From PALSA-1316 sp964499365 (GTDB taxonomy: Bacteria > Nitrospirota > Thermodesulfovibrionia > Thermodesulfovibrionales > UBA6898), in assembly GCA_964499365.1 (NCBI GenBank), contig CAZCKU010000014.1, forward strand, positions 50,156 to 114,155: a stretch of 64,000 nucleotides of DNA, given 5' to 3'. A program made the position numbers and the translations under genes. This document shows positions 1-8,980 of this stretch, piece after piece. Below the pieces are notes generated by a model. It saw nothing but the letters and a program-made list of their open reading frames with translations. It made no database searches and was not told where the DNA came from. The first letter of the stretch is position 1. Each line of letters begins with the position of its first letter.

Positions 1-94
1 GCCAATGAATGATACGCCCGTTTGCGTTCTATGTATTAGATCAAGCAAAAAACATACCCGAATATACATTATCAGATGATCTTATAACTTCCGC

Positions 95-122
95 TTGACT
101 TGAGCTTAATCTGGTCTATACT
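95..122 (+). promoter_or_regulatory. Candidate sigma-70 promoter of the regulator operon
   Basis: TTGACT at 95-100 and TATACT at 117-122 are separated by 16 bases. This close match to -35/-10 boxes would start transcription near 129, about 100 bases before the kinase gene. It is inferred from consensus only. Confidence 0.5.
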
Positions 123-232
123 GAAATTAAGAAGTCTGCGTTAAAGATTTTTAATTGACCGCATGGGGCATGTCTTATGTATTGGGCCGCTGGTGGGGAC
201 CGCTCATACAACAGATGACCCAGGAGGATAAA

Positions 233-1255
233 ATGGCAGAGGGATATTCGTTTACGGTCGACAAAAGGGCCAGGATCGTCTCCTGGGGTGAGCAGCTTGG
301 TGAGATGATGGGAAAAACGGCTGCTGATACTGTCGGCAAGGCTTATCACAGGGTGTTTCCGCGGTTGCTGTCAGACGGGCAGGATGCCCTGTCGCTCTCC
401 CTGTCCACCAACGAAAAAAGGCTCCTGAAGTCCTATTCCCTGAAATGTCCCTATGACTCGATGAAGGCCGATGTCCGGATTGATCCGGTGGCGGAGACGA
501 ATAAGCGGTCCAAGGTCAGTGTGCGGGGCGCTGACGTATCCATATCCAATATTGTCTGCCCCGTGCTCCAGAACACCGGCAGCACCCAGCGCTTTAACGA
601 GCTCGGCAAGATAGCGTCAACCCTCGCGCATGGCGTCCGGAACCCCTTAAACGCGATGAAGGGGGCGGTCCTGTATCTCGGCGAAAAATATCCGTCAGAA
701 CCTACTCTTGCGGAGTTTGCGGCGATCATGGAGGATGAGATACGGCGGTTCGACGGCTTTATTTCGCGGTTTCTGAGCACCTCGGTCTCCGATATGGAAT
801 CGTCCCTGATCGACATCAATTCCCTGCTGAAAAAGATACAGATCCTGACTTCGTACCAGACCCGGTTTTACCATATCAGGAACGTGTATGAGCTGGGGGA
901 CATTCCGGCCGTCATGGCCAATGCCTTTCATCTCGAACATGCGATTCTGAACGTCATCAACAATGCCCTGGAGGTCATGCACGGAGGGGGCAAGCTCACC
1001 GTAAAGACCGGTCTGGAACAGTGTTCCGACGGTGCGTATATCGTGATCGAGATCTCGGATACCGGGCCGGGGATATCTGCGACCCAAACGGGCCAATGCG
1101 TTGCGGCCGAAAAAAAGGGCCGGGGATTCGGCCTTCTGATAACCAGCGAATTATTGAGATGCTACGGCGGGAACCTTGATATCAAAGAGAAAAAAGGTAA
1201 GGGGACCGTCGCCAGACTTTATCTGTGTGCTGACAACCGTGGAGGTGCCTTATGA
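233..1255 (+). CDS. PAS-domain sensor histidine kinase (NtrB-like)
   Basis: This 340-residue protein is a soluble sensor kinase predicted to phosphorylate the sigma-54 activator encoded next. A PAS-like segment covers about residues 1-60. The H-box has His133 in the context LAHGVRNPLNA, and the catalytic part shows an N-box (NVINNALEV), a G1 box (DTGPGI) and a G2 box (GRGFGL). No membrane segment is visible, so the signal is probably cytoplasmic. I chose ATG 233 because AGGAGG lies 5 bases upstream; an in-frame ATG at 155 has no ribosome site. The stop overlaps the next start (ATGA), implying translational coupling. The signal sensed is unknown. Confidence 0.88.
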   Translation: MAEGYSFTVDKRARIVSWGEQLGEMMGKTAADTVGKAYHRVFPRLLSDGQDALSLSLSTNEKRLLKSYSLKCPYDSMKADVRIDPVAETNKRSKVSVRGADVSISNIVCPVLQNTGSTQRFNELGKIASTLAHGVRNPLNAMKGAVLYLGEKYPSEPTLAEFAAIMEDEIRRFDGFISRFLSTSVSDMESSLIDINSLLKKIQILTSYQTRFYHIRNVYELGDIPAVMANAFHLEHAILNVINNALEVMHGGGKLTVKTGLEQCSDGAYIVIEISDTGPGISATQTGQCVAAEKKGRGFGLLITSELLRCYGGNLDIKEKKGKGTVARLYLCADNRGGAL

Positions 1256-2667
1256 ACCGCAAGGGAGATATTCTGATCGTGGACGACCAGCCGAACGCCC
1301 TGAAAGTGCTGTCTGCGATACTTTCGGAGGAAGGGTATGACGTGCTTTTGTCCGAAAATGTCGACAAGGCCGAGCAGATGATATATCAAAGACCGGTGGA
1401 CGCGGTCATTACCGATATCATGATGCCGGGGAAGGACGGAATGCAGTTCTTCGATTATATCAACGCGCATCATCCGGATATCCCGGTGATCTTTCTTACT
1501 GCCTACGGCACGGTCGAATCCGCGGTAGCGGCGATGACGCGCGGGGCCTTTCATTATTTCATGAAACCCCCGAATTATCAGACGCTCAAGAGCGTTGTTG
1601 CCAAGGCGGTGGAGCGGCGCGCCGTGAAAAGGGATGCCATACCCCGCAGCACGGCCGCCGGTACCGAGCGTCTGTCGCATATCATCGGCAAGACGCCGGA
1701 GATGCGCAAGCTTTACGAAACGATCGATGCCGTAAAGTGCTCGTCCAGCAACATCCATATCTGCGGAGAGACCGGGACAGGGAAGGAACTGGTTGCGCGG
1801 GCGGTCCATGACACCGGACACGCTGCCGGCAAGCCGTTCATCGCGGTCAATTGTGCGGCCATACCGCGGGAGCTGATCGAGGTGGAGCTGTTCGGGTGCG
1901 AAAAGGGCGCCTTTACCGGTGCGGTTGCCCGCAGGACCGGCAAGTTCGAGGAGGCCGCGGACGGGGTGATCTTCCTGGACGAGATCGGTGAACTGGACCA
2001 GTCCATGCAGGCGAAGCTGCTGCGGGTGCTCCAGGAGCGCGAGATCGAGAGGATCGGCTGCAACAGGAAGATCAAGGTGGCGTTCAGACTCATTTCAGCC
2101 ACCAACTGCGACCTGGCTGAAGAGGTGAAAAAGGGCCGCTTCAGGGAAGACCTCTATTACCGCATCAACGTGATCGAGATTAAGGTGCCGCCGCTGCGGG
2201 ACAGGAAAGACGATATCCCGCTGCTGGCCGATGCCTTTCTCAGGGAATTCTGCTCGCGTGAGCAGAAGAAGCTCGCCTTTTCTGCTGATGTCATCGAGGC
2301 GTTTCGGGAATATCCCTGGCCGGGGAATATTCGCCAGCTGAGAAATGTTATAGAGCGGGCAGTTGTACTGAATACCAGCGGGGGCATTACCCTGACGGAC
2401 CTGCCGGGCGACTTTCATGTGAGCGCTCAGATCCATGACACGGTCGTTGCCTCGGGAAAGACGCTGCGGGAGGTGGAGATGCAGGCGATCAGGCAGGCGC
2501 TCCTGGCGTGTAACGGCAATAAATCCAAGGCTGCCAAGCTACTGAAGATATCCCGGAAGGCACTCTACAAGAGACTCGATGATGAGTTGCAGCTGACGCA
2601 GGCCGGTCATCCTGCGGACATTGAAGCGGTCGTCGATACTGTGTCGAAGAGAAACATGTGTTTCTGA
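1252..2667 (+). CDS. Sigma-54 dependent response regulator, intact GAFTGA
   Basis: This NtrC-family activator of 471 residues has an N-terminal receiver domain with Asp55 as phospho-acceptor. A central AAA+ domain follows, with Walker A GETGTGKE, the sigma-54 contact motif GAFTGA at residues 219-224 and a Walker B element ending in FLDEIGEL. The C-terminal Fis-type helix-turn-helix contains NKSKAAKLLKISRKALYKRL. It should activate sigma-54 promoters when phosphorylated by the upstream kinase. Candidate targets in the window lie at 2868, 15581 and 59354. A close paralog is encoded at 12160, but only this copy keeps the complete sigma-54 contact motif. It resembles activators linked to exopolysaccharide and PEP-CTERM loci. 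Confidence 0.93.
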   Translation: MNRKGDILIVDDQPNALKVLSAILSEEGYDVLLSENVDKAEQMIYQRPVDAVITDIMMPGKDGMQFFDYINAHHPDIPVIFLTAYGTVESAVAAMTRGAFHYFMKPPNYQTLKSVVAKAVERRAVKRDAIPRSTAAGTERLSHIIGKTPEMRKLYETIDAVKCSSSNIHICGETGTGKELVARAVHDTGHAAGKPFIAVNCAAIPRELIEVELFGCEKGAFTGAVARRTGKFEEAADGVIFLDEIGELDQSMQAKLLRVLQEREIERIGCNRKIKVAFRLISATNCDLAEEVKKGRFREDLYYRINVIEIKVPPLRDRKDDIPLLADAFLREFCSREQKKLAFSADVIEAFREYPWPGNIRQLRNVIERAVVLNTSGGITLTDLPGDFHVSAQIHDTVVASGKTLREVEMQAIRQALLACNGNKSKAAKLLKISRKALYKRLDDELQLTQAGHPADIEAVVDTVSKRNMCF

Positions 2668-2702
2668 GATATGTTTCCATTCGTGACAGATAGATCAAAC
2701 CC

Positions 2703-2734
2703 CCTGCGCTGACACCTCCGGGGCGGCGCAGGGC
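2703..2734 (+). other. Inverted repeat after the activator gene
   Basis: CCCTGCGC at 2703-2710 pairs with GCGCAGGG at 2727-2734, an 8-bp perfect stem. No T-tract follows, so it is not a classical intrinsic terminator. It may be an attenuating hairpin or protein site between the regulator operon and the antiterminator gene. The rest of 2735-2867 shows nothing I recognise. Confidence 0.35.
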
Positions 2735-2867
2735 CTCTCCTGAACCTGCCGTAAAGAAAGCTGTTCTCCTCAATTCTTCACTGTATGTCCCATCATAGTG
2801 GCTTTATTACGCCTTCCGTCTGCCACAGGCGCCGGATCTGAAGGAGTTCTCTGCAGAAAGCCGGCAG

Positions 2868-2883
2868 TGGTATGGTTATTGCT
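2868..2883 (+). promoter_or_regulatory. Sigma-54 (-24/-12) promoter for the antiterminator and glycan operon
   Basis: The sequence TGGTATGGTTATTGCT has GG at 2869-2870 and GC at 2881-2882 with exactly 10 bases between, and TTGCT as the -12 element. A start near 2893 leaves a short leader with AGGTGAGG before ATG 2910. The location directly downstream of a sigma-54 activator gene supports the call. Confidence 0.65.
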
Positions 2884-2909
2884 TTTTACAGAGATTGGAA
2901 AGGTGAGGA

Positions 2910-3407
2910 ATGATGAACTGGTACGCGGCATATGTGAAATCGAACCATGAGTTTGTGGTACATGCTGAGCTGGCGAGAAAGAGCATCGATACCTTTCTGC
3001 CGACCGTGAAAAAGGTGAGGCAGTGGAAAGACAGAAAAAAGTCGATCGACTTCCCGGTCTTTCCCGGATACCTCTTTGTCCAGGTAAACCCGTCGCCCGA
3101 AGATTTCCTGAGCGTGCTGAAGACCCGGGGAGTGATCAATCTCCTCTCGGCCCAGGCAGGCTACCCGACGCCGGTCTCCCCTGAAGAGATAGACGCGCTG
3201 AAACTCCTCGTGCAGAGCGGCACCGACTTTGATGTGTATCCGCATCTGAAAGAAGGGACACGGGTCAGGGTCAGGAAGGGGCCGCTTGAAGGCGCGGAGG
3301 GCGTGCTGGCCAGGAAGGACACGCAGTGTCTGTTCATGGTCAACGTGGAACTGCTGGGCAGGAGCATCGGGGTCAGCCTTTACGCCGATGCCCTTGAGGA
3401 AGTATAG
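2910..3407 (+). CDS. NusG/RfaH-like transcription antiterminator (UpxY/LoaP type)
   Basis: This 165-residue NusG paralog has an N-terminal NGN domain (WYAAYVKSN at the start, then FPGYLFVQV) and a C-terminal KOW domain (LKEGTRVRVRKGPLEGAEGVL). Such specialised paralogs ride on RNA polymerase and suppress termination in long polysaccharide operons; the role here is inferred from family and position. It is the first gene after the sigma-54 promoter and precedes about 56 kb of co-directional genes. AGGTGAGG sits just upstream of ATG 2910; a second ATG follows immediately at 2913. Confidence 0.88.
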   Translation: MMNWYAAYVKSNHEFVVHAELARKSIDTFLPTVKKVRQWKDRKKSIDFPVFPGYLFVQVNPSPEDFLSVLKTRGVINLLSAQAGYPTPVSPEEIDALKLLVQSGTDFDVYPHLKEGTRVRVRKGPLEGAEGVLARKDTQCLFMVNVELLGRSIGVSLYADALEEV

Positions 3408-3426
3408 GCGTGGACGCACGGGTAAG

Positions 3427-3474
3427 GGCGGCTAGCGGACGTTGATCAGTACAGCAGCAATGGTCGGACGTTGA
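3427..3474 (+). promoter_or_regulatory. Possible antiterminator recruitment element with direct repeats
   Basis: Positions 3427-3437 read GGCGGCTAGCG, which resembles the RfaH ops core GGCGGTAGCG with one extra base. A 10-base direct repeat CGGACGTTGA occurs at 3436-3445 and 3465-3474. The site lies in the leader between the antiterminator gene and the first sugar gene, where a loading site would be expected. This is inference from similarity and place only. Confidence 0.3.
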
Positions 3475-3508
3475 GCGACAGGCTGTTGAAGGTTTGATAA
3501 TTCTGTCC

Positions 3509-3530
3509 CCCGGTACACTCTGTGACCGGG
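3509..3530 (+). other. Leader hairpin upstream of the dehydrogenase gene
   Basis: CCCGGT at 3509-3514 pairs with ACCGGG at 3525-3530 around a 10-base loop. No U-tract follows. It lies just before the ribosome site of the dehydrogenase gene and could be a pause hairpin. Confidence 0.3.
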
Positions 3531-3557
3531 AAAGCGGAGCAGTGTCAAGGTGATACC

Positions 3558-4862
3558 ATGAACTTTATTGAGAGAATTCAGGAACGAGAAAGTGCGGTCG
3601 GTGTTATCGGTATGGGGTATGTCGGCCTCCCCCTGGCAATGGAATTCTGCCGGGCCGGATTTCAGGTAACGGGCTTTGACATTGACGGAGAAAAGGTGCG
3701 GCTCCTCAACGAGGGGAAAAGTTACATCAAGCATATCGACGCCGCGCAGATCAGGAATTGCTTTCCCTCATTTCACGCGACAGCGGATTTCAGGGGTCTT
3801 GCAGCCATGGATTGCATCATCATCTGCGTGCCGACGCCGCTGAACAAATACCGCGAGCCTGATCTGTCCTACGTGCTCGACACGACGAGGTCCATTGCCG
3901 GGCACCTGCGCAGGGGGCAGCTGGTGGTCCTGGAGTCATCGACGTATCCCGGGACGACCGACGAGGATATGCGTGCGATCCTTGAGGAGACCGGCTTGAG
4001 GGCCGGTGCTGATTTCCATCTTGCCTACTCCCCGGAACGTGAAGATCCGAATAACAACTGTTTTACGATGCGCCACATTCCCAAGGTGGTCAGCGGCTAC
4101 ACCCCTGCATGCCTGGAGGTGACCGCCGCCCTGTACGGGCAGATTATCGATAAGGTCATTCCCGTCTCGACGACGCGGACGGCCGAGGCGACAAAGCTGC
4201 TTGAGAACATCTACCGTGCAGTCAACATCGCCCTTGTCAATGAACTGAAGGTGCTGCTCGACAAGATGGGCATAGACATATGGGAGGTCATCGAAGCGGC
4301 CAACACCAAGCCCTTCGGTTTTCATGCCTTTTATCCGGGACCGGGTCTCGGTGGCCACTGCATACCGGTCGATCCCTTCTACCTCACCTGGAAGGCTCGG
4401 GAATACGATTTCTCGACACGCTTCATCGAGCTGGCAGGTGAAATCAATACCCGGATGCCCTATTACGTTGTACAGAAGACCATCGAGGCCCTCAGCGGAC
4501 AGGGCAAGAGCGTTAACGGGGCCAGGGTGCTGATCCTCGGCCTTGCCTATAAAAAGGATGTTGACGACCTGCGTGAGTCCCCATCGCTCAAGCTCATGGA
4601 GCTCTTTAAGGAGAATGGGGCAGAGGTGGATTATAACGATCCCTATGTCACGACCCCGCCGAAGCTGAGAAAGTACAAACTGGACAGGGGTTCGGTGCCG
4701 CTGACTGCCGAGAACCTCGGGACCTACTGCTGTGTTGTCATCGCAACCGATCATTCGGTTTACGACCCTGACTTTATTCTCGAAAACGCCCGTCTCGTCG
4801 TGGATACCAGGAACATGATGAAGAACGGCAACGGCCATTCCTCAAAGGTTTTCAAGGCGTAA
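3558..4862 (+). CDS. wbpA: UDP-N-acetylglucosamine 6-dehydrogenase (WbpA-like)
   Basis: This 434-residue member of the UDP-glucose/GDP-mannose dehydrogenase family has the NAD-binding start GVIGMGYVGLP. The catalytic Cys268 lies in GGHCIPVDPFY, and the C-terminal UDP-binding domain follows. It would oxidise C6 of UDP-GlcNAc to UDP-GlcNAcA. Because WbpB-, WbpD- and WbpE-type functions follow directly, the pathway is probably UDP-GlcNAc(3NAc)A synthesis. I prefer ATG 3558, preceded by AAGGTGAT, over GTG 3522, which falls inside a leader hairpin. One base separates its stop from the next gene. UDP-ManNAc dehydrogenase is the main alternative specificity. Confidence 0.88.
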   Translation: MNFIERIQERESAVGVIGMGYVGLPLAMEFCRAGFQVTGFDIDGEKVRLLNEGKSYIKHIDAAQIRNCFPSFHATADFRGLAAMDCIIICVPTPLNKYREPDLSYVLDTTRSIAGHLRRGQLVVLESSTYPGTTDEDMRAILEETGLRAGADFHLAYSPEREDPNNNCFTMRHIPKVVSGYTPACLEVTAALYGQIIDKVIPVSTTRTAEATKLLENIYRAVNIALVNELKVLLDKMGIDIWEVIEAANTKPFGFHAFYPGPGLGGHCIPVDPFYLTWKAREYDFSTRFIELAGEINTRMPYYVVQKTIEALSGQGKSVNGARVLILGLAYKKDVDDLRESPSLKLMELFKENGAEVDYNDPYVTTPPKLRKYKLDRGSVPLTAENLGTYCCVVIATDHSVYDPDFILENARLVVDTRNMMKNGNGHSSKVFKA

Positions 4863-4863
4863 C

Positions 4864-6570
4864 ATGAAAGCGGAAGAAACCGTTTCCCTGACGACCGACT
4901 CCGGCACGACGACGGGTCCAAAGGCAACCAGACGCCTCGGTCTCGCCGGCCTGGGGTTCTGGGGCAGGAACATCTTTCGCAATCTCAGCGGGATGGGGCT
5001 GCTCCGGACGGCCTGCGATTTCGATCCCGGTGTGATTACCGCATACAGCAGCAAGGCTGCAGTAATACCTGATGACGGGGGGACCACCCCTGCTGCCGTC
5101 AACTTCACCACCTCGTTCGATGAAATGCTTGGCGACCCGGCAATAGAGGCGCTGGTGATCGCCACGCCTGCGGTGACCCATTACGAGCTGGTGAAAAAGA
5201 CACTTGCCGCAGGGAAGGACGTCTTTGTCGAAAAACCCCTTGCCCTGACGGTTGCCGAAGGCGCTGAACTGGTTGCCCTGGCCGAAGGACTGCAGCGGGT
5301 CCTGATGGTCGGTCATATCCTCCAGTACCATCCCGCCGTGCTCAGGCTGAAGGAGCTGGTGCAGTCGGGCGAGATCGGAAAGATCCAGTATATCTATTCC
5401 AACCGTTTGAATATCGGCAGGTTCAGGACAGAGGAAAACATCCTCTGGAGTTTTGCACCGCACGACATCTCGGTCATCCTGATGCTGGTGGGAGAAGAGC
5501 CTGTCCACGTCTCGGCCAGCGGCGGTGATTACCTTAACAAGCAGGTCTACGACACCACGATGACGACACTCGAGTTCAGGGACGGCATGAAGGGACACGT
5601 ATTTGTGAGCTGGCTCCACCCCTTCAAGGAGCAGAAACTGGTGATTGTCGGGTCGAAGGCCATGGTTGTTTTCGACGACGTCAGTGCTGAAAAGCTTTTC
5701 CTCTATCCCCATACGATCGAGTGGCAGAACGGGAGACTGCCGGTTGCGATGAAGGCAGAGTACCGGACCGTTCCGTACGAGACGGGAGAACCGTTGAGAC
5801 GCGAACTCGAGCATTTTATGGACTGCATTGACCGGAGGCTGACACCCCGGACCGACGGCAGGGAAGGGCTTCGGGTACTGAGCGTCCTGCAGCGGGCGCA
5901 GCGCTCGATAGAAGACAGGCGGTCTCAGGCCGGTCAGGGTGCCCCCGATGTACCTCACGCACGGCAGGGCATTTACGGTGCTTCTCCTTCGGCCGCCATT
6001 CACGAAAGCGCGTACGTCGATGAGCAGGTTGCGATCGGCGAGGGCTCCAGGGTATGGCACTTTTCCCATATCCTCAGCGGCTCGGTCATCGGGAAAAACT
6101 GCACCATCGGCCAGAATGTCGTCATCGGACCCTCCAGCAGGCTGGGGGACCGGTGCAAGGTCCAGAACAACGTTTCGGTCTATAAAGGGGTGACGCTCGA
6201 GGATGATGTTTTTTGCGGACCGTCCTGTGTCTTTACGAATGTCTATAACCCCCGCGCGTTTATCGAGAGAAAGAATGAGTTCCGCAGCACCCTGGTGAAG
6301 AAAGGGGCAACGATCGGCGCCAATGCGACGGTCGTATGCGGCGTGACGATCGGCGAATACGCCCTGGTCGGGGCAGGCGCTGTCGTAAAGTCGGACGTAC
6401 CTGCCCATGCCGTTGTCGCCGGTGTTCCGGCCCGGCAGATCGGGTGGGCCTGCAGATGCGGCACCACCCTGAAATTCCGCTCGGCAGACGCCACGTGCGA
6501 CTACTGCGGCAACCACTATACGTTGACGGACAGGAATACCTTACTGCCCCGGGAGGGGGAATGCATATGA
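4864..6570 (+). CDS. WbpB-WbpD fusion: sugar 3-dehydrogenase plus N-acetyltransferase
   Basis: This 568-residue protein joins two steps that are separate genes in Pseudomonas. Residues about 25-345 form a Gfo/Idh/MocA oxidoreductase (nucleotide-binding GLAGLGFWGRN, and EKPLAL in the fold), expected to oxidise C3 of UDP-GlcNAcA. Residues about 380-535 form a left-handed beta-helix acyltransferase with hexapeptide repeats, expected to N-acetylate the C3 amine. The last 40 residues add four cysteines, CxC-x12-CxxC, resembling a small zinc ribbon. The aminotransferase that acts between the two reactions is the next gene, joined by ATGA. No stop or frame change separates the halves. Confidence 0.88.
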   Translation: MKAEETVSLTTDSGTTTGPKATRRLGLAGLGFWGRNIFRNLSGMGLLRTACDFDPGVITAYSSKAAVIPDDGGTTPAAVNFTTSFDEMLGDPAIEALVIATPAVTHYELVKKTLAAGKDVFVEKPLALTVAEGAELVALAEGLQRVLMVGHILQYHPAVLRLKELVQSGEIGKIQYIYSNRLNIGRFRTEENILWSFAPHDISVILMLVGEEPVHVSASGGDYLNKQVYDTTMTTLEFRDGMKGHVFVSWLHPFKEQKLVIVGSKAMVVFDDVSAEKLFLYPHTIEWQNGRLPVAMKAEYRTVPYETGEPLRRELEHFMDCIDRRLTPRTDGREGLRVLSVLQRAQRSIEDRRSQAGQGAPDVPHARQGIYGASPSAAIHESAYVDEQVAIGEGSRVWHFSHILSGSVIGKNCTIGQNVVIGPSSRLGDRCKVQNNVSVYKGVTLEDDVFCGPSCVFTNVYNPRAFIERKNEFRSTLVKKGATIGANATVVCGVTIGEYALVGAGAVVKSDVPAHAVVAGVPARQIGWACRCGTTLKFRSADATCDYCGNHYTLTDRNTLLPREGECI

Positions 6571-7730
6571 AGCAGGTACCGATGCTCGACCTCTGCACGG
6601 AATACCAGTATATGAAGCAGGATATCGACGCCGCACTGCAGCGCTGCCTGGCGCACCAGAAGTGGATATTCGGTCCCGAGATAGAGGCCTTCGAAGCTGC
6701 GGTTGTGTCCTATCTCGATGTGCACGACTGCATTGCTGTTTCTTCCGGGACCGAGGCCCTGGTCCTCTCCCTGCGTGCCCTTGCGATAGAACGCACGGGT
6801 GCCGAGTACTTCACGCGGGACGATCAGATTATCACCACACCCTTTACCTTTACGGCAACCGGCGACGCCATTGTCCGGTCAGGCGCCACACCGGTCTTTC
6901 TTGATATCGATCCCCGTACCTGCAACATCGACCCTGCCGGGATCAGGGAGTACGTCTCGTCGACGCAGGCGTCGGGCAGGGTGGCTGGCATTATCCCGGT
7001 CCACCTGTATGGTCAGCCCGCTGCCATGGATGAGATCATGCAGATCGCAGAGGAGTATGGCCTGTTTGTTGTGGAGGATGTGGCACAGGCCTTCGGTGCG
7101 ACCTGGAAGACGAGAAAGCTCGGCTCGCTCGGGACCACCGGGGCCTTCAGCTTCTTCCCCTCGAAGAACCTGGGGAGTTTCGGAGACGCCGGTTTGATAG
7201 CCACCAGCGATAAGGCAGTTGCCGATATGGCGCGCATGCTGATAAAACACGGCGGCAGGGATAAATACAACGTTGATCACATTGGCTATAACGGACGCAT
7301 GGACACGCTGCAGGCTGCGGTCCTTCTCGCAAAACTCCGGTACATCGATGAATTCAACAGCAGGAGGGGGCAGGTCGCGGCATTCTATATAAAGGAACTC
7401 GCGGACATTCCGGGGCTCTCTCTGCCGGTCCCGGCCTGGAAGGCCGATGACACCTGCGTACCGCACGTCTTCCATCAGTTTACCATCCGCACGGACTCAC
7501 GGGACGCACTTCAGGCACACCTCAGGTCCGAAGGAGTAGCTTCAATGGTCTACTATCCCGTTCCGCTGCATAAGATGAAGGTCTTTCAGGGCAGGATGCA
7601 CTGCCCGGGCAGTCTGCCGGAGGCGGAGAAGGCGGCAGAACAGGTCCTGTCACTCCCTGTCGGTCCCCTGCAGCAGGCAGAGGAAAGCGCATTCGTGGTT
7701 GAAAAGGTAAGGAGCTTCTTCGGGCACTGA
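6567..7730 (+). CDS. wbpE: UDP-sugar aminotransferase (WbpE-like, DegT/DnrJ/EryC1)
   Basis: This PLP-dependent aminotransferase of 387 residues is predicted to convert UDP-3-keto-GlcNAcA to the 3-amino sugar. The PLP lysine lies in FFPSKNLG, and the fold-type I signatures VEDVAQAFG and GYNGRMD are present. The start is ATG 6567, overlapping the preceding stop, or ATG 6561; a purine-rich GGGAGGGGG at 6551-6559 serves either. Together with the two preceding genes it completes UDP-GlcNAc(3NAc)A synthesis. The C2 epimerase that would yield the ManNAc(3NAc)A form is not seen in this window. Confidence 0.88.
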   Translation: MKQVPMLDLCTEYQYMKQDIDAALQRCLAHQKWIFGPEIEAFEAAVVSYLDVHDCIAVSSGTEALVLSLRALAIERTGAEYFTRDDQIITTPFTFTATGDAIVRSGATPVFLDIDPRTCNIDPAGIREYVSSTQASGRVAGIIPVHLYGQPAAMDEIMQIAEEYGLFVVEDVAQAFGATWKTRKLGSLGTTGAFSFFPSKNLGSFGDAGLIATSDKAVADMARMLIKHGGRDKYNVDHIGYNGRMDTLQAAVLLAKLRYIDEFNSRRGQVAAFYIKELADIPGLSLPVPAWKADDTCVPHVFHQFTIRTDSRDALQAHLRSEGVASMVYYPVPLHKMKVFQGRMHCPGSLPEAEKAAEQVLSLPVGPLQQAEESAFVVEKVRSFFGH

Positions 7731-7811
7731 CCCTTTTTCCCGGCTGCGCAGCGGCCGGCGCCGAGAAAGAGTTCCCGCAGCAGAAAATCCAGTTATGTTT
7801 GGGGGCATCGC

Positions 7812-8975
7812 GTGAAGACAATCGTCGAGATACCGTTCCACAAACCATACATCACCGAAGATGAAATTGCCGAGGTCCTGGATTCGCTCAGGTCAGGCTG
7901 GCTGACCATGGGGCCCAAGACCGTCCGGTTTGAAGAGCAGTTCAGGGACTACCTGGGTGCCCCGCATGCGGTGTCGATGAATTCATGCACCGCCGCCCTG
8001 CACCTTGCCCTGATGGCTGCCGGTATTCGGGAGGGCGACGAGGTGATACTCCCGGCGATGACCTTCACGGCAACGGCCGAGGTCGTTACCTATCTGAGGG
8101 CAAAACCGGTGCTTGCGGATGTGGACGTGGCCACCTGCAACATCGATGTGGCGGCAATAGAAGAAAAGATAACAGGGAAGACCCGGGCGATCATCCCGGT
8201 CCATTTTGCGGGGCAGCCCTGCGATATGGATGAGATCTGCGGTCTGGCCGCCGAAAGAAACCTGACGGTCATCGAAGACGCCGCCCATGCGATCCCCGCA
8301 CGCTATAAGGACAGAATGATCGGGACGATCGGAGACCTGACCTGCTTCAGTTTTTACGCCACCAAGTCCCTTACCACGGGTGAGGGCGGTATGGTCACCA
8401 CGGCACGGGAAGAGTGGGCCGAACGGATGAGGATACTGCGGCTGCACGGCATATCCCGTGACGCCTGGAAGAGATATACCAGTGAGGGTACGTGGTACTA
8501 CGAGGTCACGGAGGCCGGCTACAAATACAACATGACGGATCTCCAGGCGGCCCTCGGCATTGCGCAGCTCAGAAAGGTGGACTGGATGTGGCAGAGACGG
8601 CAGCAAATCGCCGCCATCTATTCGGAAAAGTTCAGGGCCATTCCGGAAGTGCAGACCCCGGTGGTGAAGGCAGACAGGGAAAGCGGCTGGCACCTTTACG
8701 TCGTGAGGCTCCTGCCGGACACGCTGACGATAGACCGGAGCCGCTTCATCGAGGAACTGAAAAACATCGGGACGATGGCCTCGGTCCATTTTATCCCCCT
8801 CTACCGCCATCCGTATTACCGCGATGCCTTTCAGTATACCCCCCGCGGGTTCGCAGCATCGGAACAGATTTATGAGCAGATCATCTCCCTGCCGATCTAC
8901 CCCGGTATGGCTGATGACGATGCTGAACAGGTGGTTGATTCGGTCGCCCACGTGGTGAGGAAGTTCCGGAGATAG
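7812..8975 (+). CDS. DegT/DnrJ/EryC1 sugar aminotransferase (PglE/PseC-like)
   Basis: This second PLP aminotransferase has 387 residues and starts at GTG 7812. The PLP lysine is in FYATKSLTTGEGG, and VIEDAAHAI and YKYNMTDLQAA are typical of the family. It sits directly before a PglC-type transferase and a WbpM/PglF-type 4,6-dehydratase, so the likely substrate is a UDP-4-keto-6-deoxy-HexNAc, giving a 4-amino sugar of bacillosamine type. The 81-base gap before it holds no recognised gene. Exact substrate cannot be read from sequence. Confidence 0.85.
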   Translation: MKTIVEIPFHKPYITEDEIAEVLDSLRSGWLTMGPKTVRFEEQFRDYLGAPHAVSMNSCTAALHLALMAAGIREGDEVILPAMTFTATAEVVTYLRAKPVLADVDVATCNIDVAAIEEKITGKTRAIIPVHFAGQPCDMDEICGLAAERNLTVIEDAAHAIPARYKDRMIGTIGDLTCFSFYATKSLTTGEGGMVTTAREEWAERMRILRLHGISRDAWKRYTSEGTWYYEVTEAGYKYNMTDLQAALGIAQLRKVDWMWQRRQQIAAIYSEKFRAIPEVQTPVVKADRESGWHLYVVRLLPDTLTIDRSRFIEELKNIGTMASVHFIPLYRHPYYRDAFQYTPRGFAASEQIYEQIISLPIYPGMADDDAEQVVDSVAHVVRKFRR

Positions 8976-8980
8976 CGCAG

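Noticed and set aside
2703..2734. Inverted repeat after the first activator gene as an intrinsic terminator
   Set aside because: No U-tract follows the stem, so I list it only as a hairpin.
4852..6516. A 554-codon open frame on the minus strand opposite the WbpB-WbpD fusion
   Set aside because: It mirrors the well-supported enzyme gene on the other strand, has no recognisable domain, and such frames arise from GC-rich codon use.
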